This document shows, piece by piece, positions 8,106 to 14,942 of a stretch of 14,942 nucleotides of DNA. The DNA comes from Jimgerdemannia flammicorona (Eukaryota; Mucoromycota; Endogonomycetes; Endogonales; Endogonaceae). A program made the position numbers and the translations under genes. Positions within the stretch are counted from its first letter, which is position 1, and every line of letters starts with the position of its first letter. The stretch lies in the NCBI GenBank assembly GCA_003990745.1, contig RBNI01003931.1, positions 1 to 14,942 on the forward strand, written 5' to 3'. The notes below the pieces were generated by a model, which was given only the letters and a program-made list of their open reading frames with translations, made no database searches and had not been told where the DNA came from.

Positions 8106-8339
8106 AGCTGAGATGAATTACTCAATTATTTTATCAATCTATCTTAAGTAGCATTGATTCTATCAATTACCATCCAAATGGATATCTTGCTAATTGTATG
8201 GTTCATGTCTTTGAAATAATTTGAGAGATAGTTAAGATAGGCTTGAATATATATTTTTTATTTTTATTTTTTTAGGTTTATTTTTTTTATTAGAGATAGT
8301 AGCTTAGATAGCTTATTTATACATTTTTAATACCAGACC

Positions 8340-8540
8340 AATAAGTGAACCCTGAGAGCTTTATAAGCTATTATGATACAATTAGAGCTATAAATATAGC
8401 TGAGAGTCATGATAACACAATTAATAAGTGAGCCCTGAGAGCTTCAAATATGGTATCAAGAGTATAAGTAAGCCAGAAGATAGTACCAAGAGCTGTGGTA
8501 ATGCAATTAATAAGCTAGCCCAAGAGCTTCAAATATGGCA
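8340..8540 (+). repeat. Degenerate tandem repeat of about 85 bp, 2-3 copies
   Basis: AATAAGTGAACCCTGAGAGCTT recurs with changes at about 8340, 8423 and 8509 (spacing 83 and 86 bp), each with a nearby CAATTA before it and, in the last two, CTTCAAATATGG after it. No coding potential is evident. Confidence 0.7.
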
Positions 8541-8882
8541 GTATGTGTATTAGAAATTATATTTAAATATTATGATATATGAATATATTTATTTAGTATT
8601 TTAAGATTAAACTATATTTTGAGATATTTTATCAATATTTCAAGATTTCAGAATTGGCCAGCTTATTGCCACACCTTTAAATATATATATTTACAAATTG
8701 TTTCAGAGTCTAAAGCATCTCTTTTAGGTACCATGAGATCTTTATCTCTTGAAAAAACTCTCTTTATAGATATACTTATTACTGGAATAACTAAATAGTC
8801 ATATGCTATTTTATTAGTTTTGGATAATCTCTACTATAGCTCTAATATTCCCAATAAATTAAATCAAATTAATAATATTTCA

Positions 8883-8954
8883 AATTAGACCTATAATATT
8901 TTGAATTAGACCTATAATATTTTGAATTAGACCTATAATATTTTAAATTAGACC
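8883..8954 (-). repeat. 21-bp tandem repeat, 3.4 copies, inside the hAT dimerisation region
   Basis: AATTAGACCTATAATATTTTG repeats at 8883, 8904, 8925 and partly 8946. On the minus strand each unit is seven codons, RSNSKYY, so the hAT relic frame is extended without a shift. It expands a zone between the conserved tryptophan region and WEY. Confidence 0.88.
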
Positions 8955-10232
8955 AACTCACTTGCCACTAAGACAATGTATCAACTCCTGGTTGAAATTT
9001 AACAGTTTTACTTTTTAAATAATTTTCTAATTTCTCCTCAGGATTTGTTGTCAGTTCTTGTCTTTTGTTGTTGAATATATGATCAGATAGCTCAGCAATA
9101 TCATTGATATCAACATCAATATCATCTCCTATTTCAGGATAATCTTCAGAACTTGTATAATAAACTGATGGAGAGATATAGTTTTTATTATAGATTGTAT
9201 AAACAGTTATTTCAGCCACTTCAATCCAAATAGTTTTCTAATTATGGTTTGAATAATATTATAGTTTAAGTCTGAGATCAAGAACTGGTTTTTATTCAAA
9301 AAATAAAATAAATTTTGAAATAGATTCATAGTTCAAAATTTCGAAATATTCTTTAGCAATAAGTGAATTTCAAAATATTTACTTATCAGTACTAATATAA
9401 TAAATTGAATAATCTGATATTGAATAGTATTTTTTTCAACTTATCAATAGCTGCTATTAGTACCTATTAAATGAGAGTATTCAGCTCTTTAGTTTCTTAT
9501 AGTTCTGCAGTATAATTTCGAAATACTTTATCATTATCCTCTAATATATTCAGTAGAAAGTTATAAATTGAAATAGTAGAATAAATTGTTGAATATTTTT
9601 GCTGAGTTATAAGATCTGTTGTATATTAAAACCTCTTTAACATAAAAGTAATATCTTTTAGCAACTGCTAAGTATAATCTCCAATAGCATATTATTGCAA
9701 ATCTTTATTAGCTATAACTGTTGAATTTAAGGGCTATTAATAAAAATTAATCTATTAGATTAGACTTAGATACAATCATAGATCCACATCACTTATATAT
9801 TCAACTAAAAAATTAAATATAATTAAATATAATTATCTCTAATAATTTGATAGCCATTTAATTATTAAATATATTGAGTTCTACTTAGTCTTGATGTCCA
9901 AAATAAGTTCCTTTGGATTGTTGATTCCATAGACTTTATATTATATAGTAAATCTCTTACAATACTATAGTGATGACCAAATCTTGATAATACTTATTCA
10001 GAGACTTGAAATCATTTCTCTATCATCATCAGCCTTCAGACAGATTAAAAAGGCTTGAATAGTCAGATTAATAATATGAGCCATATAGTATATATATTAT
10101 ATTAACTGATAGTTGAGACTATGATCAAACTCTATTTCAATTATTTAAAAAAACATATTGTTGTTGGATATATTATCCATTGTTATAGTCAATATTTAGA
10201 GTAAAAAATCAATAATTCAAAATATAAGATAA

Positions 10233-10445
10233 CTGTTTTTTTAAAAATCTGATCTTTATTAAAAACTTAAACTTTTTTGAAAATCCAAACTTTTTGAAAA
10301 CTCAACCTTTTTCAAAAACTCAAACCTTTTTCAAAAACCCAATCTTTTCTAAAAAAAACCCAACTTTTTTTGAAAATCTGAAAAAACCCAACTTTTTTTT
10401 TGAAAACCTGATCTTTTTCAAAAACTTGATCTTTTCAAAAATCTC
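10233..10445. repeat. Degenerate CTTTTTCAAAAA-type tandem repeat of about 20-22 bp
   Basis: Around eight or more units of the form AACCTTTTTCAAAAACTC alternate T-runs and A-runs, each unit nearly self-complementary around TTTTTCAAAAA. It lies within the minus-strand hAT relic between its N-terminal and catalytic parts. The open frame at 10294-10506 is a by-product of this repeat. Confidence 0.8.
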
Positions 10446-11290
10446 TTTTAAAAGACTCACTCACTCTTTATATACCATTATCTATATACCAAAATCTCAA
10501 ATATAGCTCCTAAAGATTTTGCAAGATTTTTACCAGAATGAGATTCTAATAGCTTAATAAAATCAATCAATATATAGTTAAGTTACCAATTTTGACAAAT
10601 TCAATATATATTAATTCTAAGAAATATATGTATATTCAGTAATATGTATCTATGTATCAATAGTGAAGGATATTTAACCTAGTATATTCTATTTCATAAT
10701 AAATTAAATCAAAATGAGATTAATTTAAAATATTGAAATTGGAATTCAAAGTTAAATATTAGATATTACCTGTAGTGTAATTTTGATAGTATCATAATTC
10801 CTTTGAAAGGCTAGTTTAATTTTACTTCATATAGTTCCAGTGAAAGAAATAGTAATGTCCAGTTTCAGAAGACAAAAAAGATCTCTTAGCTCTAAATTCT
10901 CAATAACTATGAAAAGCTAACAGTTATGGATAATCCAGTAAACAAGCATATCTTAAAATAATTTCATAGAAAATTATAGCTAATTAATATATCAAATAGC
11001 AATAAATTAATAAGAAAAAAAAAAAAAATAAACCAAAAACCAAACAAATAATATAAAAATCATACTTTTGAGAAAAACAATTCTATCACTTCTGCTTGAT
11101 AACTTTTGTAAAATTTGTCAAAATACATCTATAGATGTGTTATAGAGCTACTAATAAACTTATATGTTATTTTATAGTAATTATATTTAACTCTTCTGAT
11201 ATCTCTATTCTCTATATACTCTTTTGTAAACTCTTTCTAAATACTAGAGCATTCTTTTGCTTTTCCTTTTTCTTTCTTAGACTGTTGTAT

Positions 11291-11480
11291 TGAGACTGCA
11301 CTTATTATAGCTATACTTATGAAGCTGTATCTGATACTGAAGCTATTATTATAGTATCCACTATAAGTAGTACTGTAAAAGATATGTCTGATATACTTGA
11401 TTATGATATACTTGATTGTATATATATATTGTTATTGTGAGTTATATCATATGTGGGTTTTGAATTATTATATTTAGTTT
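11291..11480. other. AT-rich sequence beyond the hAT N-terminus
   Basis: Contains TA-rich runs and short repeats of GATATACTTGATTAT (about 11391-11420). It may include the 5' end of the minus-strand hAT element, but I could not define a terminal inverted repeat. Confidence 0.4.
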
Positions 11481-11725
11481 CAAATTCAATTTGAATTATA
11501 ACTTGATTTTATTTAATTTGATTCATAGTCAAGGGTCTTAACAAGATAAATTCAGTATAACAAAGATTATTAAATTTGAATGTTTTTATCAAGTTATTTT
11601 TTAGATTCAAATTAAAATTCAAATTGAATTAAACCTTGATTTGAATCAAATCAAATTAGGTCTCAATTTGATTTGAAGTTTTTAAATCAAATTAAATTTT
11701 GGTCTAATTCAATTTAATTCAATTC
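11480..11725. repeat. AAATTGA block plus dispersed direct repeat, copy 2
   Basis: The core at 11536-11598 matches 7572-7636 in the same orientation, with AATCAAATT-type degenerate repeats on both sides. Differences are mostly transitions. It ends just before the retroelement copy D. Confidence 0.7.
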
Positions 11726-11734
11726 ATTAAGAGC

Positions 11735-12226
11735 ACTAATACTACTATAGTATAAATACAGAAAATACAACACCTATCCAGCAGAAACCCTATAGAATAC
11801 CCCATTACTTAAAGATATTCAAAAAGGAATACATTCAAGAACTCTTAGACAATAGAGTAATCTGACCCTTTACTAGCTCTTGGGCCAGCCCTATACTTAT
11901 TATACCAAAGAAAGAAAGATGGAGACTCTGCATAGACTACAGAAAACTCAATTCAGTTACTGAGAAGGATATCTATCCTTTATCCAGAATTAATAATCTC
12001 TTGGACCAGTTATAAGATACCAGATACTTTAGCAGTATAGATCTTTTTACAGGATTCTATGAGATTTTTATAGATCCTAAAGATATTCAGAAGACAGCCT
12101 TCCTTGTCTTAGGAAAACTGTTTGAATATCTCTAAATATTCTTTGGACTCTACAATATACCCCCCATCTTCTAGAGAATGATGAACTCAGTCTATGACCC
12201 ACTGATCCACTACTGTCTAATTATAT
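11735..12226 (+). pseudogene. pol: Mutated copy of the Ty3/Gypsy RT start (copy D)
   Basis: This matches about 41-526 of the window along its length, beginning ATAAATACAGAAA and running through the FGL region to just before the YMDD box. Differences are mostly C-to-T and G-to-A. All four CpGs of the matching stretch of element A (near 168, 350, 362 and 436) are lost, as TG or TA. Several in-frame stops result (for example in the equivalents of CGA and CAA). It stops sharply at 12226, where sequence changes to TGTGAC: the point at which element C inserted. The rest of pol is presumably beyond the other end of element C, outside the window. Confidence 0.93.
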
Positions 12227-12319
12227 TGTGACGTACGCAATTGACAATGGAGTACCAGTGACTACTAAGATCAGATGACATAATGGCATGACAATCAAAT
12301 AGACAGCCTGACCCATTAG

Positions 12320-13424
12320 ATGATCATCCCAAAAGAAGACAAGATGATCCAAGCCAAAATGAAGACCATGTTATTTAAGGAACCATACTCCACCTCAGGG
12401 ATCGGCACCAAAGAACCAAGTATCCATCATACAATACCTCCCATTCGCCGATCCAACCAGACCTCCCACCACTCTACCCCTTTGCCTGGCCCAAAGACCC
12501 TGATCTTTGAAGCTATCAAGAAGGCCATCTGGCGCCCAGATACCTCTGAACACTTGAACTTCTATACCGAGGACCTTGGACACTTCATCAACTACCGGTA
12601 TATAATGACCCAGCAGCTCAAAGACACTACCGAACGAATGACCCTCTGGCATGACTACGAAATCAGACACCGCCTTTGCAATGAGACTCAAGAAGACGAC
12701 CGGGAAGGCCTCATTACCGAATTGATAACCACTAGCTGGCTAATCAAGAGAGCCCTCTGTGTCCACCAAATCTTCCACCATATTCCCTAGGCCATAGCAC
12801 ACTTGCAAGGAGTAACAGCTGGCAGCCTCTCCCGCCTTTCAACTGAAGATGCTGACTGGATAGAATCTGAAGTAGCCAACTCTACTAGCAGCAACCACGT
12901 CGCCGTAGGAAGCCAATAAACTGAACCCACTCAGCCAGGTTTCCACACCACCCCACTCCGAGACAACCATCAAGGTCACCTAATGAGTCTTATGGAGATA
13001 TTTGAAGGTCCACCCATTACCATGGAAGCACCCGTTGGGGCTACCCCAACCACCCACCACCTTGTCAGCCACAATTCACATCTCATCATTTGGGAACCGA
13101 ATCAAGAAGAAGCCCAAGAAGTCCCTGTCTTTGAAGAGGAAGCCCAAGAACTCCAAGACCCTGCCCCTGAAGAAACCCTCTCTGACATTGAAACTGACGA
13201 GTTTTCAGAAGAAGAAGAGGAGCAACAGAGAGTCTACCAGTCCTCTGTCTGCATTCAAGCTGTTCAAGGGTTGGAGAATGTTGTTGAAGATGACTGGCCA
13301 CTTTTCTACCCCCTCACCTCTTGGCCGGTGCTTCCCCCTTTTGAGGAGAGGTACATATGATGAAGAAGAAATCTTAACCCAGCAAGATTTGCCCGCTGCG
13401 GACGAAGGGTACTATTTCCTCTAG
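12320..13424 (+). pseudogene. Broken ORF of about 350 codons inside U3 of LTR C, acidic C-terminus
   Basis: From an ATG at 12320 (preceded in frame by TAG at 12317) one frame runs to TGA 13358, interrupted only by TAG 12788 and TAA 12917, both one C-to-T step from Gln codons. The N-terminal part is basic then helical (HLNFYTEDLGHFINYRYIMT, about 12551-12610). The middle is Thr/Pro-rich. The C-terminal part is acidic (TDEFSEEEEE, about 13192-13221), then VEDDWPLFYPL. Near 13340-13360 sense character moves to the next frame, which ends DEGYYFL at TAG 13422, suggesting a frameshift. I recognise no domain. Element A has a comparable acidic-tailed ORF just before its LTR, so a shared extra gene is possible, but sequence similarity is not obvious. 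An alternative is a captured host gene fragment. Confidence 0.6.
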
Positions 13425-13466
13425 AAGTACCACCCGTCAGCTGCGAGAATTGTGCAGCCTTCATGT

Positions 13467-13733
13467 CAGCGTTTTGTCAGCAAGTCCGAATCCAGCATTG
13501 CTACCCAGCACAACCGTTTCCAGTATTGCTATCCAGTACTACCATTTTCAGCATTTTGTCAGCAAGTCCGAATCCAGTGTTGCTACCCAGCACAACCATT
13601 TCCAGCATTGCTATCCAGTACCACCGTTTTCAGCGTTTTGTCAGCAAGTCCGAATCCAGCGTTGCTACCCAGCACAACCATTTCCAGCATTTCGTCAGCA
13701 AGTCCGAATCCAGCGTTGCTATCCCCTACAACC
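13467..13733 (+). repeat. 82-bp minisatellite in U3 of LTR C
   Basis: Units start CAGC[G/A]TTTTGTCAGCAAG at 13467, 13549 and 13631 (82 bp apart), and again at 13685 after a unit shortened by 28 bp. Each 82-bp unit is itself three related pieces of 26, 28 and 28 bp beginning CAG. Since 82 is one more than a multiple of three, the same peptide text appears in rotating order in all three + frames, and all three stay open for about 285 bp. I read this as a property of the repeat, not three genes. Confidence 0.92.
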
Positions 13734-13775
13734 TAATCCATAGTAAACAATAGCCTGCACCTCGCATCGTGCAAG

Positions 13776-13887
13776 CCAATAGCACAGCAAAGCTCGCCAC
13801 AACGTAGTATACCTTAGCCTTAGTCGCACCCCCCATAGCTAGCAAACTTGTATAAATAACCCATATCTTAGAGTGAATAAACCTCAG
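13776..13887 (+). promoter_or_regulatory. Promoter and poly(A) module of LTR C
   Basis: CCAAT at 13776-13780 precedes TATAAATA at 13851-13858 by about 71 bp; AATAAA at 13876-13881 follows within GAGTGAATAAACCTCAG. The 54-bp core from CATAGCTAGC (13834) to CCTCAG (13887) is almost the same as in LTR B and recognisably shared with LTR A. The start site is inferred to be near 13880. Confidence 0.82.
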
Positions 13888-13949
13888 TCAATTGGTCTTT
13901 TATCTGAACGACGAAGAAGTCTAGTGTAAGATAATACCAACTTAAGTTT

Positions 13950-14384
13950 TTGAGAAACTTTGGGAAAAGACTCCAAGAGCCAAGGAAAACTCTTGTTCAA
14001 GAACCGCCGCTAAGGAAAGCCGCCAGGAAAACCGCCGCCAAGTTAAGGAAACCAACCGCTATGAATATTCAAGACCATGAACCGCCCGCAAATTCAGTCA
14101 GACAGTTTTACAGAGAAAACACACTGCCTCCAAGAGAACGGAATTCCGAGAACAAAATAACTAGAGCAATGGATCGCTCGAGGTTTGAGTTAAAGAATTT
14201 CTCTTACCATGGAAAGAAAGAAAACATTACCCGACCGCCGACTGCTGCGCATTCAGACCACCATTCGGACCGCGCATTCGACTGCCATTCGAGATTCAAG
14301 ACCCAGAAACCCAAGGAACCCAAGTTACCCAGCCAAAGGATACTAGACCGCCAAAGACTGACCCGCCAGCCATTGACGTCCTGA
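13950..14384 (+). other. Long open frame in U5 of LTR C, doubtful as a gene
   Basis: A stop-free stretch of 144 codons opens at TTG, with the first ATG only at 14058. It is rich in Arg, Lys and Pro, with repeated AACCGCC and CATTCG motifs and many CpGs. LTR A has a similar 117-codon open, basic stretch in its U5 (3747-4100). It would lie in the transcript leader. Coding is possible but the non-ATG opening and lack of any domain keep confidence low. Confidence 0.25.
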
Positions 14385-14562
14385 GCCAACGAACAATCGA
14401 AGTCCCACTATTATCAATTACTGCACGAATCAAATGACCCGATCACATGACCATCGACGTAATCGACCGCGAACGATATACATATTCAAGGCTGCACTTT
14501 ACACAAGTGGCACCATTGAACAGTGTTTGAACCTTTAGTTATACAAATCGAATGCCACATTT

Positions 14563-14580
14563 TGGGGGCTCAACTGGGAA
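14563..14580 (+). promoter_or_regulatory. Primer-binding site of element C, tRNA-Pro-like
   Basis: TGGGGGCTCAACTGGGAA lies three bases after the LTR end. Its complement reads as a tRNA 3' end: CCCAG (T stem), TTGAGCC (acceptor strand), C (discriminator), CCA. The geometry fits a tRNA exactly. The C discriminator and GAGCCC end resemble the tRNA-Pro primer of gammaretroviruses; the fungal tRNA identity is inferred. Confidence 0.82.
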
Positions 14581-14628
14581 AGTTTTCAAAAGACTTGACC
14601 ATTTGGCTCAAGAACCCAGCTATCTACA

Positions 14629-14942
14629 GTGGAGAACTTAGCAGGACCAAGTCAGCGACCAAACCAGGGGCAGCAACAGCCCTCCTCAGCAGAAAAGAAA
14701 GCTCATACCCTTGTCAGAACAGTGGCCAGGACCCTATTCAACACCAGTAGCCAGAAAACCGAATCAGAAGAAAGAAGTGACCCAGATTATGGTTTGACTT
14801 CAAGAGAAAGGAGATGACTCAGAGGACAACCAGAACTGCCCCTTCAGATCCAAGACTTAAGCCAAGAAGAAGAAGAGGATATCCCCGAGGAGTATCAGAC
14901 CCTTATCCATAGGAAGAACTCAGACAGAAGTGACTACATAAC
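14629..14942 (+). pseudogene. gag: Start of a gag-like frame of element C, truncated by the window end
   Basis: Frame 1 after the primer-binding site reads hydrophilic text: ENLAGPSQRPNQGQQQ, then SSQKTESEERSDPDYG, then an acidic SQEEEEDIPEEYQTL (about 14872-14916), running open to the window edge. It holds one in-frame stop, TGA 14815. No ATG is present before that stop: the frame opens at GTG 14629 after TGA 14596, so either the start codon is lost or translation begins elsewhere. Position directly after the primer site and the polar, Gln/Glu-rich composition suit the N-terminus of gag, the particle protein. No capsid or zinc-knuckle motif is reached inside the window, so the call rests on position. 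Confidence 0.5.

Larger units (their letters stand above)
8690..11290 (-). pseudogene. hAT-family transposase relic, nearly full length (minus strand)
   Basis: Read on the minus strand from high to low coordinates, family landmarks appear in the proper order. A BED-finger-like zone with THL (about 11195-11128) has apparent Cys-to-Tyr losses. An N-terminal YWIIHNC and ENLELRDLF lie at about 10945-10870. DNISNNN, the TDNASNN motif, is at 10190-10153, and the INLTIQAFL motif at 10086-10047. KYYSISDYSIYY is at 9440-9390 and WIEVAE at about 9232-9208. The C-terminal dimerisation region has EKLENYL (about 9039-9016) and WEY, SYSRDYPKL (8862-8815), then LKEML near 8720. Many stops and frameshifts show it is dead. 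A T/A-rich repeat (10233-10445) has expanded inside it. The longest surviving open piece is 8968-9219 (83 codons, opening at GTG). Terminal inverted repeats and an 8-bp duplication were not found. Confidence 0.82.
12227..14559 (+). repeat. LTR C: apparent 5' LTR of about 2.3 kb of a nested retroelement
   Basis: The sequence begins TGTGAC exactly where homology of copy D to element A ends, and closes with GCCACA three bases before an 18-nt primer-binding site. The ends form a short inverted repeat (TGTG/CACA), as in LTRs. Inside are a U3 of about 1.6 kb with a broken ORF and a minisatellite, a CCAAT (13776), TATAAATA (13851), AATAAA (13876) and a U5 of about 670 bp. CpGs are abundant here, in contrast to the surrounding DNA. 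The matching 3' LTR lies outside the window, so LTR identity is inferred from the borders and the primer site. LTRs of this length carrying an ORF are unusual. Confidence 0.75.

Noticed and set aside
7954..8151. A 65-codon Arg/Thr/Gly-rich ORF
   Set aside because: Opens at GTG within the G-rich minisatellite; no true start and repetitive composition.
10294..10506. A 70-codon Phe/Lys/Asn-rich ORF
   Set aside because: It is the translation of a degenerate T-run/A-run repeat.
12395..12691. 98-codon minus-strand ORF
   Set aside because: Antisense shadow of the U3 ORF of element C, which has the more natural composition and a true ATG.
13450..13753. Three overlapping ORFs of 94-97 codons in the minisatellite
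   Set aside because: All three arise from the same 82-bp repeat read in rotation; no ATG context, domain or independent support.
14523..14750. 75-codon ORF over the primer-binding site
   Set aside because: It crosses the LTR border and primer site; the overlapping frame 1 has the gag-like composition.
1..14942. tRNA, rRNA or other structured RNA genes
   Set aside because: No cloverleaf or conserved rRNA segment was recognised by eye; a covariance-model scan would settle it.

Overview
No cellular operon or defence system is visible. The window reads as a transposon graveyard from a eukaryote, most likely a filamentous fungus. Signs are a Ty3/Gypsy-type pol, two hAT transposase relics, very AT-rich CpG-depleted DNA between GC-richer insertions, and C-to-T type decay that resembles repeat-induced mutation or methylation-driven deamination. 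The species cannot be named from the sequence alone.

Layout. Positions 1-4235 hold the 3' part of a Ty3/Gypsy element (element A): broken RT-RNase H, integrase, a broken acidic extra ORF, a polypurine tract, and an LTR of about 1.2 kb, followed by a primer-binding-site-like motif. Positions 4236-4522 are AT-rich spacer. Positions 4523-4960 are a retrocopied mRNA with an intact 103-codon ORF, a poly(A) signal, a 38-base A tract and perfect 18-bp target-site duplications. Positions 4979-11734 are old AT-rich DNA with an LTR fragment (B), a hAT relic on + (about 5860-6600), several degenerate repeats, a GC-rich minisatellite, and a second long hAT relic on - (about 11290-8690). Positions 11735-12226 are a heavily mutated copy (D) of the start of the element A pol. 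It is cut at 12226/12227 by a younger retroelement (element C).

Element C contributes an apparent 5' LTR of about 2.3 kb. It carries a broken ORF of about 350 codons in U3, an 82-bp minisatellite, a compact promoter/poly(A) module shared with LTRs A and B, a long U5, an 18-nt primer-binding site and the start of a gag-like frame that runs off the window.

The clearest global signal is a CpG stratigraphy. Reading base by base, I find only three CpG dinucleotides between 4831 and 12231, all in a TTTCGAAAT context. Element A, the retrocopy and element C all contain CpGs. Insertion order read this way: old hAT/LTR-B/copy-D DNA first, then element A, with the retrocopy and element C youngest. The intact retrocopy and the ORF-bearing LTR are the most informative objects here.
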